DNA of 64,000 bases from Clostridia bacterium (GTDB lineage: Bacteria; Bacillota; Clostridia; Christensenellales; Aristaeellaceae): contig CAAGFE010000060.1 of assembly GCA_900769075.1 (NCBI GenBank), forward strand, positions 93,542-157,541. The letters are read 5' to 3'. This document shows positions 8,753-17,926 of this stretch, piece after piece. The translations under genes were made by a program, and so were the position numbers. Under the pieces are notes generated by a model. It had not been told where the DNA came from. It did no database searches and saw only the letters and a program-made list of their open reading frames with translations. The first letter of the stretch is position 1. Every line of letters begins with the position of its first letter.

Positions 8753-10483
8753 CTAACCTTCCGATTTCGCTGTCAGCTGGCTTCGATGCGCGCTGGCTAC
8801 CTCCAGCATGTGGGCGGCATGGCTGCAGGCGGAATCCTCGCTGCCGTCAGCACCGCCCAGCATGCGGGCTACCTCCCGGATGCGTTCTTCATTTGTCAGG
8901 CACCGAACGGAGGTGTTTGTGCGCGCCCCTTCCACCCGCTTTTCCACCAGGAACTGATGCGCGGCCATGGCAGCAATCTGGGGCAGATGGGTCACGCAGA
9001 TCACCTGGCGGCTGCTGGCGATGCCAGCCATCTTCTCCGCCACCACCTGGGCCATCCTGCCGGAAATGCCCGTATCGATCTCGTCAAACACCATGGTGCC
9101 CACGCCGCCCTTTTCGGCCTCCAGGCTCTTGATGGCAAGCATCATGCGGCTCAGTTCGCCGCCGGAGGCAATCTTCGACAGGGGCTTGAGGGGTTCGCCG
9201 GGATTGGGGGAAATCATGAATTCCACCACATCATCGCCCACCGACTGGGGCATGAGCACCTTGCCTTCGGGGCGAAGGGCGAAATTCACCTTGAATACCG
9301 TCTGCCCCATGCCCAGCTCCTTCAGCTGGGTCATCATATTCTGCTCGAAGGCTTCCGCCAGGGTATGCCGTGCCGCCGTCAGCTCCCGGGCCAGGGCGCG
9401 GTAGGCAGCCAGCAGCCGCTTGTGCTCGGCCCCCATGGCGGCCAACTGCTGATCCAATGAGGCGTAGTTGTCGTACTCCTCCTGCATCTTCCCCTGCTCC
9501 GCCAAAACCTCCGGAATCGTGTCGCCGTACTTGCGCTCCAGGCGGCGGATGAGATCCAGCCGGGTTTCGACCTGTTCCGCGCGGGCCGGGTCAAACTCGC
9601 CGTTTTCCGCCAGGGCGCTGAGTTCATAGCCCAGCTCTTCCAATTCATAATAGGAAGATTCGCACCGCTGCGCCAGGGAAGCATAGGGATCGCCCAGGGA
9701 GGCCAGCCCTTTGAGGGCGGTCATCGTTTCCTTCACGCGGGTCAGAACGGATTCGCTGTCCTCGCTGGCGGATATCGCACGGTGCGCCGTCTGCACAGCG
9801 GCGGCGATCTTTTCCGAATGGCGGAAGCGTTCCTTTTCCGCGGTGAGGGCTTCCTCCTCCCCGGGCCTGAGCTTCGCCTTTTTCAGTTCCTCAAGGCTTT
9901 TCTGCAGCGATTCCATCCGGTACTGCTTTTTCTCATTTTCCCGGACGAGCCGCCCGTACTGACGGTGATTGGTGATGAACGCCTGATACGCCTCGTCCAC
10001 CCGGGACAAGAGCGCCTGATAGTCCTCCCCGCCCGCAGCATCTAGGAAGAGGAGGTGGAACTGGGGATTCATCAGGAACTGCGCTTCGTGCTGACCATGC
10101 ACGTCCATCAGCAGGGCAGCAACTTCCTTGAGCTGGCTGACGGGCATCACCACGCCGCAGACCCGGCAAAGATTCCGCCCCGTGCGGGTGATCTCCCGGT
10201 ATAGCGTCATCGTGCCGTCATCATCCTCCAGGGCATGCTCTGCCGCCCAGGAGGCGGCTGCTTTGCTCCCGGATGCGTCAAAGACGGCCTCCACCCAGGC
10301 TTTGTCCGTACCGGTACGGATCAGATCCCGATCCGCCCGACCGCCAAGGACCAGGTTCACCGCGTCCACCACGATGGATTTGCCCGCGCCGGTTTCGCCG
10401 GTCATGACATGCAGTCCATCGCCGAATTCCAGCGTAAGGTCCTCAATCAGCGCAATGTTATGCATCCGCATGGATAGGATCAT
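8753..10483 (-). CDS. recN: DNA repair ATPase RecN
   Basis: 576 residues, normal for this SMC-like protein that is recruited early to double-strand breaks. The Walker A motif GETGAGKS is at residues 29-36, long coiled-coil segments occupy the middle (roughly 150-370), and the C-terminal head has the ABC-type signature near GGELSRMMLA and the Walker B TMVFDEIDTGISG. The ATG at 10483 has AAGGAG nine bases upstream. It is the last gene of an eleven-gene operon. The stop codon lies within a small hairpin (8743-8757) that lacks a T-run, so I do not call a terminator. Confidence 0.95.
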   Translation of the reverse strand: MILSMRMHNIALIEDLTLEFGDGLHVMTGETGAGKSIVVDAVNLVLGGRADRDLIRTGTDKAWVEAVFDASGSKAAASWAAEHALEDDDGTMTLYREITRTGRNLCRVCGVVMPVSQLKEVAALLMDVHGQHEAQFLMNPQFHLLFLDAAGGEDYQALLSRVDEAYQAFITNHRQYGRLVRENEKKQYRMESLQKSLEELKKAKLRPGEEEALTAEKERFRHSEKIAAAVQTAHRAISASEDSESVLTRVKETMTALKGLASLGDPYASLAQRCESSYYELEELGYELSALAENGEFDPARAEQVETRLDLIRRLERKYGDTIPEVLAEQGKMQEEYDNYASLDQQLAAMGAEHKRLLAAYRALARELTAARHTLAEAFEQNMMTQLKELGMGQTVFKVNFALRPEGKVLMPQSVGDDVVEFMISPNPGEPLKPLSKIASGGELSRMMLAIKSLEAEKGGVGTMVFDEIDTGISGRMAQVVAEKMAGIASSRQVICVTHLPQIAAMAAHQFLVEKRVEGARTNTSVRCLTNEERIREVARMLGGADGSEDSACSHAAHMLEVASAHRSQLTAKSEG

Positions 10484-10508
10484 GGCTTGATGCTCCTTGT
10501 CTTTCGGG

Positions 10509-10958
10509 TCACTTCATCATGTCCTGGATGCGCTCCATCACCACACGGCCTTCCTCCTGGGAGCGCACGACCATAAAGATGGTATTGTCACCGGCGATGG
10601 TGCCCAGCAGCTCCGGCCAATGGAAGCTGTCCAGCGCTTCCGCCGCCACGGAGGCGGAGCCGGACAGCGTCTTGACAACCAGCATGTTGCCCGCTTCCGC
10701 CACCGACAGCACAGACTCCGAGAGCATGCGGATGAAGCGGTCCGTCAGTCCATTCTCGGCCTTGTCCGCCGTGGCGTACTTATAGGTACCCATGGGCGTG
10801 AGCACCTTGAGCAAGCGCAGTTCCTTGATGTCCCGGGAAACGGTGGCCTGGGTCACCTGGATGCCCCGCAGGCGCAGCGCGTCAGCCAGTTCCTCCTGGG
10901 TTTCGATCTCGTTCTTTTCAATGATGTCCAGGATCGTGACCTGTCGGACAGTTTTCAT
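10509..10958 (-). CDS. argR: Arginine repressor ArgR
   Basis: 149 residues, the usual size. The N-terminal winged helix reads TQEELADALRLRG then VTQATVSRDIKEL, the DNA-recognition part. The C-terminal domain that binds arginine and forms hexamers includes the GTIAGDNTIFMV stretch. The start at 10958 has AAGGAG eight bases before it; the frame extends seven codons to a TTG at 10979 with no support. ArgR between nadK and recN is a standing arrangement in Clostridia, so the position supports the call. I saw no clear ARG box next to it. Confidence 0.95.
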   Translation of the reverse strand: MKTVRQVTILDIIEKNEIETQEELADALRLRGIQVTQATVSRDIKELRLLKVLTPMGTYKYATADKAENGLTDRFIRMLSESVLSVAEAGNMLVVKTLSGSASVAAEALDSFHWPELLGTIAGDNTIFMVVRSQEEGRVVMERIQDMMK

Positions 10959-10986
10959 CGTCTTTTTCTCCTTGGTCAAAAATCGA

Positions 10987-11817
10987 TCAGCGGGTCCACT
11001 CCGTCAATTTGTCGCGGACGAGCTGGAAAAAACTTTGCCTTTTCAGCCGGATGAGCCGCAGGGGGCGTTCATCCTTGCAGATGCTGGCCTTCATACCGCT
11101 GGTCAGTTCCAGACAGGCCTGCCCGTCCACCTGGAGGGAGCCGGTCTGTACATCATCTGGAAGAAGCTCAAGCTCAATCTGCGCGCCGCCATGGACCACC
11201 GTCGGGCGATGCTGAAGGGTATGGGCACAGATGGGCGTGATGAGCATACAATCCACCTTGGGGCAGACGATGGGTCCGCCGGCTGAGAGGGAATAGCCAG
11301 TGGAACCGGTGGGCGTCGCCACCACCACGCCGTCCGCCACATACCGGCCCGAAAGCTCCCCGTCCACCCAGGTGTTGAAGGTGGTCAGACGGGCTCGTCC
11401 GCCGCGGCACAGCACCACGTCGTTGAGGGCATGGGCGTGCCAGTCGCCTGCGCTGACGTGGAGCACCGGGCGTTCCTCAATGTCGTAGCTGGCGCTGATG
11501 ACAGCGTCCAGCGCGGCCTCCAGGTCTTCCGGCTCTGCCTCGGCGAGGAAGCCGATCCGTCCCAGGTTGATGCCCAGCAGGGCTGCCTGCCATCGGAAGG
11601 CGTACTGCGCACCTCTCAGGAGGGTTCCGTCGCCCCCCAGGGACAGGATCACGTCAGCCCGATCCACCTGTGAAAGGGGCGCAACCAGCAAGTCTGGGGC
11701 GAATTCATCCTCCGCGCAGACCTCCACCTGATGCGCTGTCAGGTAAGCTACGACGCGTCCGGCGTATTCCAGCACGTCCTGGCGTTTTGAATGCAAAATG
11801 ATGCCGATCTGGAGCAT
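10987..11817 (-). CDS. nadK: NAD kinase
   Basis: 276 residues. It phosphorylates NAD to NADP in the cytoplasm. The family signature LGGDGTLL is near residues 60-67, followed by GINLGRIGFLAE, the LNDVVL segment and the TPTGSTGYSLSAGGPI loop. It starts 24 bases after tlyA within the operon. The start codon follows GGGGAGAG. Confidence 0.96.
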   Translation of the reverse strand: MLQIGIILHSKRQDVLEYAGRVVAYLTAHQVEVCAEDEFAPDLLVAPLSQVDRADVILSLGGDGTLLRGAQYAFRWQAALLGINLGRIGFLAEAEPEDLEAALDAVISASYDIEERPVLHVSAGDWHAHALNDVVLCRGGRARLTTFNTWVDGELSGRYVADGVVVATPTGSTGYSLSAGGPIVCPKVDCMLITPICAHTLQHRPTVVHGGAQIELELLPDDVQTGSLQVDGQACLELTSGMKASICKDERPLRLIRLKRQSFFQLVRDKLTEWTR

Positions 11818-11841
11818 CGCTCTCCCCGCTTTCCTTCAGAT

Positions 11842-12648
11842 TCAGATCTCTGTATGGGCACGGCGCACCAGATCGCGGATGATCTCCGGCGAACAGGGCT
11901 CCGCGTCCTGGGTGCGCACGGTGATCTTCGCCAGAAACTCGATGTTGCCCTCGGGCCCCTTGATGGGAGAATAATCCAGCGCCTGCACCTGCCAGCCGAT
12001 GGTCGGGCAGAAATTCACGATTTCCTCCAGCACCTCCTGATGCACCCTGGCGTCGCGCACGACGCCCTTCTTGCCCACCCGCTCCGGGCCAGCTTCAAAT
12101 TGGGGCTTGATCAGGGTGTAGAAGACGCCGCTTTCCCCCATCAGCTGGGCAGCGACGGGCAGAATCAGCCGGATGCTGATGAAGCTCACGTCCATCACGG
12201 TGACCGTGGGATGGAGCGGCACCATGTCCGGCGTGAGGTGGCGGGCGTTGGTGCGTTCCATCAGTGTCACCCGGGGATCGTTGCGCAGCTTCCAGGCAAA
12301 CTGCCCGTAGCCAACGTCGATGGCGTATACATGGGCTGCGCCGTTTTGTAGGCACACATCGGTGAAACCGCCCGTGGCCGCGCCGATGTCCATACAGACC
12401 TTGCCGGTCAGATCCGCCTGGAAAGATTTGATGGCCTTTTCCAGCTTCAATCCTCCGCGGCTGGCGTAAGGATTGGCGCTGCCCTTGAGGGTCAGCTCCT
12501 CCTCCGGCTTGATGATTTCGCTGGCTTTGTTGATCCGCCGCAGGCCCACATAGACCTCGCCTGCCATGATGCTCGCCTGGGCCTTGGCGCGGCTCTCGCA
12601 AAGGCCGCGCTCCACCAGCGCCACGTCGGCGCGCTGTTTCTCGCTCAT
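11842..12648 (-). CDS. tlyA: TlyA-family rRNA (cytidine-2'-O) methyltransferase
   Basis: 268 residues. An N-terminal S4 RNA-binding domain (RADVALVERGLCESRAKAQ through GEVYVG) is followed by an FtsJ-like Rossmann methyltransferase domain with the SAM motif MDIGAATGGFTD and the KPQFE motif. Characterised relatives methylate 16S and 23S rRNA; older annotations call them hemolysins. The start at 12648 (MSEKQRADV) has GGAGAGG nine bases upstream. An upstream ATG at 12675 is possible through coupling with dxs. Confidence 0.92.
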   Translation of the reverse strand: MSEKQRADVALVERGLCESRAKAQASIMAGEVYVGLRRINKASEIIKPEEELTLKGSANPYASRGGLKLEKAIKSFQADLTGKVCMDIGAATGGFTDVCLQNGAAHVYAIDVGYGQFAWKLRNDPRVTLMERTNARHLTPDMVPLHPTVTVMDVSFISIRLILPVAAQLMGESGVFYTLIKPQFEAGPERVGKKGVVRDARVHQEVLEEIVNFCPTIGWQVQALDYSPIKGPEGNIEFLAKITVRTQDAEPCSPEIIRDLVRRAHTEI

Positions 12649-12681
12649 GGAATGATTCCTCTCCGGACGGGCCATGCCGCC

Positions 12682-14556
12682 TTATTCCTGATGATGAAGA
12701 TGCGCCTGGATGTCCGCCGCGATGGAAGTTGCGCTCAGGCCCAGCTTGTCCAGCAGCAGCGCACGGTTGCCATGGGGAATGAAAGCATCGGGCAGCGCAA
12801 AGCATTTCGCAGGGACGGGCAGATGATGCTCCGCGGCAAATTGGCTCACGGTCGCGCCGAAGCCGCCCGTACGGACGTGCTCTTCCAGCGTGAATACCGG
12901 CTGCGCCGTCACGTCCCGCAGGAGTCCTTCATCCATCGGCTTGACGCTGGAGCAGTTGACCAGGCGCGCTTGGATCCCCTGCTCTGCCAGCAGATCACGC
13001 ACCTCCAGGGCGGTTTCCACCATGGAGCCAAGCGCCAGGAGCGTGCAGTCATCGCCCTGGGCCAGCGTTTCCCATTTCCCCGGGACAAAGGCTTCTGCGT
13101 TGGGGCAGAGTTCGCTCAGATCAACGCTGCTGCGCCCATACCGGATGGCGCAGGGGCCGTTATGCTGCTGCGTCCAGCGAAGCATCGAACGAAGCTCGCC
13201 AATGTCCCGGGGCGCAAGAACGGTCAGGTTGGGTACGGGCAGCATGGAGGCCAGATCCCACACGCCGTGATGGGTTTCACCGTCCTCGCCCACCAGACCT
13301 GCCCGGTCAAGCAGCAGCGTCACCGGCAGATTCGGCATGCACACATCGTGAATCAGCTGGTCGAAGCTGCGCTGGAAGAAGGATGCGTACACCGCGAAAT
13401 ATGGCTTCATGCCGCCTGCCGCGAGCCCTGCGGACATCGTGACCGCGTGTTCCTCGGCAATGCCCACATCCAGCATACGGTCCGGGAATTTTTCCTGGAA
13501 GTGATTCAGCCCGGTGCCGCTGGGCATGGCGGCGGTGATCGTGACGATGCGGGGATCGGCTTCCGCCATCTCCGCCAGGGTTTTGGCCATCACCGTGCCG
13601 TAGGACGGCAGGGTGGACACCTTGCGGCGGTCCCCGGTTTCCACATAGAAGGGCGGCGTGCCATGAAAGATTTCCGGCTTCTTTTCGGCCTGGTCATAGC
13701 CGTGGCCCTTCTGGGTCAGCACATGAACAACCACCGGCTCCTGCAGCTCCTTGGCACTCTCCAGCGTTCGGATGAGCCCCGGCAGGTCATGCCCGTCAAT
13801 CGGGCCAAAGTAGCGAAACCCCAGCGCATCGAAGAAGCCCTCGCGCTCCTCGTCCACAAAGATGGATTTCACCAGATCCTTCAGCCAGGACATCAAGCGC
13901 GCCATGGGCTTGCCGACCAGAGGAATCGCGCTCAGGCCGCTGCGCACAGCGCTTTTTGCATGATCCCAATACCGGGAAACGCGCAGGTCGGTCAGGTGAC
14001 GGCTGAGGGCACCCACATTGCGGGCAATGGACATCTCGTTGTCGTTGAGAATGACGATCATCCGGGTTTGCGAATTGCCGGCGTCGTTCAGGGCCTCATA
14101 GCACATGCCGCCCGTGAGCGCACCATCGCCGACCAGGGCGATCACCTGATGATGTTCTCCGCGATAATCCCGGGCCCGCGCCATGCCCAACGCAGCAGAA
14201 ATGGCGGTGGAAGCATGACCGGTTTCAAAGGCGTCGTATTCGCTCTCGCTGCGTTTGGGGAAGCCGGATATGCCGCCATAGGTGCGCAGCGTGTGAAACT
14301 GGCTGTATCGGCCGGTCAGGAGCTTATGAACGTAGCTTTGGTGGCCCACATCAAAAATCAGCTTGTCCGCGGGCATATCGAACACGCGGTGAAGGGCCAG
14401 GGTCAGTTCCACCACGCCCAGGTTGGACGCAAGATGTCCGCCCCGGCGCGCCACGGTGGCAACCAGCTCCGAACGGATCTGTCCGGCCAGGTCGTTCAGC
14501 TCGTCAATGGATAAGTCCTTCAGGATATGGGGTGATTCGATCTGGTCAAGACGCAT
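12682..14556 (-). CDS. dxs: 1-deoxy-D-xylulose-5-phosphate synthase
   Basis: 624 residues. A thiamine-diphosphate enzyme making DXP from pyruvate and glyceraldehyde-3-phosphate, the first step of the MEP isoprenoid pathway. It has the N-terminal FDVGHQSYVHKLLTGR, the ThDP motif GDGALTGGMCYEALNDAG with ILNDNEMSI, the acidic EEHAVTMSAGLA of the pyrimidine domain, and the C-terminal transketolase domain (VNCSSVKPMD). The start follows GAGGAGG by six bases. The dxs-tlyA-nadK-argR-recN order matches many Clostridia, although xseA, xseB and ispA, often upstream, are absent here. Confidence 0.97.
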   Translation of the reverse strand: MRLDQIESPHILKDLSIDELNDLAGQIRSELVATVARRGGHLASNLGVVELTLALHRVFDMPADKLIFDVGHQSYVHKLLTGRYSQFHTLRTYGGISGFPKRSESEYDAFETGHASTAISAALGMARARDYRGEHHQVIALVGDGALTGGMCYEALNDAGNSQTRMIVILNDNEMSIARNVGALSRHLTDLRVSRYWDHAKSAVRSGLSAIPLVGKPMARLMSWLKDLVKSIFVDEEREGFFDALGFRYFGPIDGHDLPGLIRTLESAKELQEPVVVHVLTQKGHGYDQAEKKPEIFHGTPPFYVETGDRRKVSTLPSYGTVMAKTLAEMAEADPRIVTITAAMPSGTGLNHFQEKFPDRMLDVGIAEEHAVTMSAGLAAGGMKPYFAVYASFFQRSFDQLIHDVCMPNLPVTLLLDRAGLVGEDGETHHGVWDLASMLPVPNLTVLAPRDIGELRSMLRWTQQHNGPCAIRYGRSSVDLSELCPNAEAFVPGKWETLAQGDDCTLLALGSMVETALEVRDLLAEQGIQARLVNCSSVKPMDEGLLRDVTAQPVFTLEEHVRTGGFGATVSQFAAEHHLPVPAKCFALPDAFIPHGNRALLLDKLGLSATSIAADIQAHLHHQE

Positions 14557-14578
14557 CTGTCTCCTCCTCGATCGTATA

Positions 14579-15037
14579 TCAATAATATTTGCGGATCAGC
14601 CGCTCAATCAGCGGAAGGTCGAACTTCCGCCCGTGCCAGGCCCGTTCCATCAGCTTCACCCGCAGAAAAAGGACGACCACCGCAACGCCAATATATATCA
14701 GCCAGCCCAGCAGGGTCATCAGGAAACCGAGATAAGGGACACGCCCCACGACCAGGCTGATGATCCCCAGCACGGCGCCGCCGCACAGATGCACCGCTGC
14801 CAGCGCCGTGGACTGAACGGCAAAGCGGCGGATGACCTTGCTCTCCTTTTCCGCCCAGCAGAGGAAAACCGCAAGGACGCTGAGCATGGCAGCCATGGTG
14901 CAGGCCAGGCGGACGCCGGTGTTGGTGGCCAGCAAAGGCTGGTTTCCCTCCGTCAGGAAAGGCAGGGAATCCCAGGGCTGATCCTCCTGGGGCGGGAGCT
15001 CTGTCCGCTGACTGCGGGGACGCCGGACGGTGCTCAC
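14579..15037 (-). CDS. Small membrane protein, unknown
   Basis: 152 residues starting with GTG, overlapping the ddl stop by four bases (GTGA), so translation is coupled. The first 40 residues are polar and proline-rich. Three hydrophobic helices follow at about 42-62, 75-97 and 103-127, and the protein ends in a basic and aromatic tail. The helices and their spacing recall small Tic20/DUF4870-like membrane proteins, but I cannot assign a family. Its place between ddl and dxs suggests an envelope-related role, which is inference. Confidence 0.75.
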   Translation of the reverse strand: MSTVRRPRSQRTELPPQEDQPWDSLPFLTEGNQPLLATNTGVRLACTMAAMLSVLAVFLCWAEKESKVIRRFAVQSTALAAVHLCGGAVLGIISLVVGRVPYLGFLMTLLGWLIYIGVAVVVLFLRVKLMERAWHGRKFDLPLIERLIRKYY

Positions 15038-16248
15038 AGCTTCGTCCCCTTGCTGCCCTTGGCGCCTTTGGTTCCGCCGAGGGAAACGGATTTGAGAATG
15101 TCGGAGGTGAAGGCATAATTGCGCATGTTGCGATCCTCATGGGCGCGCAGGGCAGCGTCCACCATGCGGTCGATCAGCTGGCTGTACTTCACGCCCGCGT
15201 TCTCCCAAAGGTAGAAGGCCAGGCTGCCGGGAATGGTGTTGATCTCGGTGATGAACACCTGCTCGGTGGCCTTATCGAACATGTAGTCGATGCGCACCAC
15301 GCCCTTGCAGTCCAGCATGCGGAAGATCTCGCAGGAGAGCTGCTGAATCCTGTCCCGCAGGCTGTCCTCGATGGGCGCGGGCAGCACGCGATGCAGGCTC
15401 GCCATGCCCTTGGAGCCGCCGTTTGCCAGGTATTTCTCCTTGAAATCCAGGAACTGCTCGCCGGTCAGGGGCATCTCGATGGGGCTGGCCGTCACCTCGT
15501 CGTCATAGCCCAGGACGGAGCAGTTCAGCTCGATGGGCTTATCAAGGCCCTTTTCCACCAGCACGCGGCGGTCATAGTCGAAGGCCAGCTCCAGGCTGTC
15601 CCTCAGGCCTTCCCGGTCATCCGCGCGGGATACGCCGATGGACGACCCCAGGTTGGCAGGCTTCACGAATACGGGATAGCCAAGTTCCTGTTCCACCTTG
15701 TTCAGAACGGCGTCGCGGTCGGCGCTGAACATGGAGCGGGTGAACCAGCAGTCCGGCAGACAGGGAAGCGTGCCCGCACCGCGGAAGAACTGCTTCATCA
15801 TGATTTTGTCCATGCCGATGGCGCTGCCGGCCACACCGGTGGAGGTGTAAGGCAGATTCGCCAGCTCCAGCATGCCCTGGAGAGTGCCGTCCTCGCCGTT
15901 GAGGCCGTGCATGACAATCACGCAGACCTCCAGCCGGGCGACCACCTCCTGGGTGGGATGACCGAACAGACCCTTTGCGGGACGATCGGCGATCAGTGCG
16001 CCGGAACCGGCGGTGATGTCCAGCGCCACCCGGTCGATGCCCTTCCTGTCGGGATTGAAAGGGGTGTAGCTCCTGATATCACGCAGGGGCGCACCGGTAT
16101 ACCACACGCCCTGCTCGCTGATGTAAACAGGAATCACGTCATACTTTTCAGGATCCACATGGTTCATCAGCTGAACAGCGCTGATAATCGCTACCTCTCG
16201 CTCACAGCTCCGGGAACCAAACAGAACGCCAAGCTGAATCTTTGCCAT
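15034..16248 (-). CDS. ddl: D-alanine--D-alanine ligase
   Basis: 404 residues, ATP-grasp fold. It joins two D-alanines for the peptidoglycan stem. Visible are VLFGSRSCEREVA, HGLNGEDGTLQG, the ATP-binding FVKPANLGSSIGVS, EKGLDKPIELNCSVLG, the omega-loop KEKYL and the metal-binding EINTIPGS. The Lys-Tyr pair in the omega loop is the one associated with D-Ala rather than D-lactate specificity. The protein is longer than usual, with a C-terminal tail of Gly, Lys, Thr and Ser (GGTKGAKGSKGTKL) of unknown use. The start follows GGAGG by eight bases. MurF lies directly upstream and alr is elsewhere in the window (62544-63656). Confidence 0.95.
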   Translation of the reverse strand: MAKIQLGVLFGSRSCEREVAIISAVQLMNHVDPEKYDVIPVYISEQGVWYTGAPLRDIRSYTPFNPDRKGIDRVALDITAGSGALIADRPAKGLFGHPTQEVVARLEVCVIVMHGLNGEDGTLQGMLELANLPYTSTGVAGSAIGMDKIMMKQFFRGAGTLPCLPDCWFTRSMFSADRDAVLNKVEQELGYPVFVKPANLGSSIGVSRADDREGLRDSLELAFDYDRRVLVEKGLDKPIELNCSVLGYDDEVTASPIEMPLTGEQFLDFKEKYLANGGSKGMASLHRVLPAPIEDSLRDRIQQLSCEIFRMLDCKGVVRIDYMFDKATEQVFITEINTIPGSLAFYLWENAGVKYSQLIDRMVDAALRAHEDRNMRNYAFTSDILKSVSLGGTKGAKGSKGTKL

Positions 16249-16275
16249 CAGAAACGCCTCCAGAATATATCATGC

Positions 16276-17901
16276 TCAGGCTTCGGAATAATGATCGGGC
16301 AAATCATTTTCAAACAGGGCCACATCGCCTGGACGGCCCATCTGGCGCAGGAGTGCGCTTGCATCGTCCAGCGTCGACACGACATGAAGGTTGTTTTCCG
16401 GGAAACCGGCTTCCCTCAGGCCCTTGGCGATGGGGGCGGTATGCTTCTTGCCGACGAGAATGGCCACATCCACGCAATCCGCCATCATCGTGCCGAAATC
16501 ATGGTTGAACTGCTCCTCCCCGGCGCCCAGCTCCACCATACCGGGGGTGATGATGATCCGGCGGCCTTCAAAGCCCTTCAGCACCTTCAGCGCCGCCTGA
16601 GCGCCCCGGGGATTGGCATTGAACGCATCGTCGATGATCGTCATGCCCGGGGTTGAAATCAGCTGGAGGCGATGCTCCACCGGCTCGATCCTGCTGATAC
16701 CGCGGGCAATCTGCCGCAGCGTCATCCCCAGCTGAAGTCCCACCGTGGCGGCAAGGAGGATGTTCTGGATGTTGTGTTCCCCCAGCAGGCGGGTCTGACA
16801 GGTGATTTCGTCCTGCATGGTATGCAGGATAAAGGTGCTGCCGGCCGGAGAAACGCGGAGATCCGTTGCCCACACATCCGCGTCCTCGGTATCGGCATGG
16901 ATGGAGCACAGCCGTTTTTCCTTGCGGGTTTGATCGAACAGTTCCCGGCAGATGGCCTGGTCATCCGGGAAGAAGCAGCATCCGCCATCGGGGATCGCAT
17001 CCATCAGCTCATATTTGGTGGACTTGATGCGGTCAATCGTATGGAAGGTATCCAGGTGCTGGGGGCCGACGGAGGTCAGCACGCCGTACCTGGGATGCAC
17101 CAAACGGCACAGCTCCTTGATGTCGCCCACATGGCGCGCCCCCATCTCGGCCACAAACACCTGATGAGAAGGCATCAGCTTTTCACGGATGATGCGGGTC
17201 ACGCCCATGGGGGTATTGAAGCTGGAAGGGGTGACCAGCACCTGAAATTTTTCCTGCAAAATGGTGCCGAGGATAAACTTGACGCTGGTTTTGCCATAGG
17301 AGCCGGTGATGCCGATCTTGATCAGATCCGGTCGGGCGGCAAGCTTCTTCTGCGCATCGCGGAAGTACATTTCGCTCACCAGCTTCTCAATCGGCCAGGC
17401 GCACAATCCGCCCAGCGCGACCCACAGGGGAAGCAGCAGCGGGAACAGGCCGATGAAATACAGCCGCGGTTCCGGGCCCGTCAGCAGAAAACCTACCAGC
17501 GCGCACAGCATCGTGAACACAACGGCAGAGGTGACGCAGGTACGCTTCACGCGCATGGTGATCACGAAGGGCTTCTTGGCGGTTTTCACCTGCATGAGGC
17601 TGCTGCACCAGTTGCCGCCGAGGATCGCCAGGGCGACCGTGACGCCGGCAACCAGCAGACGAAGAAGATTCCCCTCATCCAGGTTGCGGTCGATGCTGCG
17701 GTGAATCAGAAGGAGCAGCATCAGATAGGCGGTCATGATCAGACCTGGGAGAACGGCGCGAGGAAAATTCCGCCTGACCGTGCGGAAATAGCCGGGGAAC
17801 TGGTAGCTCTCCAGCTGGAAATAGTGCATCAGGCTCCGGCTGGCCAGCAGGGAGGACAGGCTCACACCCACCGCAATCAGCCACACAACCAGTGCATTCA
17901 T
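16276..17901 (-). CDS. murF: MurF-like Mur ligase with an N-terminal membrane domain
   Basis: 541 residues. The first ~170 residues hold about five hydrophobic helices (near 2-21, 50-66, 81-97, 121-141 and 147-168). The Mur ligase core follows, with the P-loop GITGSYGKTS at 197-206, NTPMGVTR (229-236), EMGARHVGDI, the DDAFNANP motif and a C-terminal ligase domain. This fits UDP-MurNAc-tripeptide:D-Ala-D-Ala ligase, with the usual soluble MurF substrate domain replaced by a membrane anchor. Adjacency to ddl, which makes its substrate, supports the assignment. An alternative is another Mur-ligase-type enzyme acting on a lipid-linked substrate. The ATG follows AGGTG by eight bases. Confidence 0.85.
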   Translation of the reverse strand: MNALVVWLIAVGVSLSSLLASRSLMHYFQLESYQFPGYFRTVRRNFPRAVLPGLIMTAYLMLLLLIHRSIDRNLDEGNLLRLLVAGVTVALAILGGNWCSSLMQVKTAKKPFVITMRVKRTCVTSAVVFTMLCALVGFLLTGPEPRLYFIGLFPLLLPLWVALGGLCAWPIEKLVSEMYFRDAQKKLAARPDLIKIGITGSYGKTSVKFILGTILQEKFQVLVTPSSFNTPMGVTRIIREKLMPSHQVFVAEMGARHVGDIKELCRLVHPRYGVLTSVGPQHLDTFHTIDRIKSTKYELMDAIPDGGCCFFPDDQAICRELFDQTRKEKRLCSIHADTEDADVWATDLRVSPAGSTFILHTMQDEITCQTRLLGEHNIQNILLAATVGLQLGMTLRQIARGISRIEPVEHRLQLISTPGMTIIDDAFNANPRGAQAALKVLKGFEGRRIIITPGMVELGAGEEQFNHDFGTMMADCVDVAILVGKKHTAPIAKGLREAGFPENNLHVVSTLDDASALLRQMGRPGDVALFENDLPDHYSEA

Positions 17902-17926
17902 CGGGAAATCACCTGTCTTTCAGCAT

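Noticed and set aside
8743..8757. Small hairpin at the end of recN as terminator
   Set aside because: Stem of six bases and no T-run; it overlaps the stop codon.
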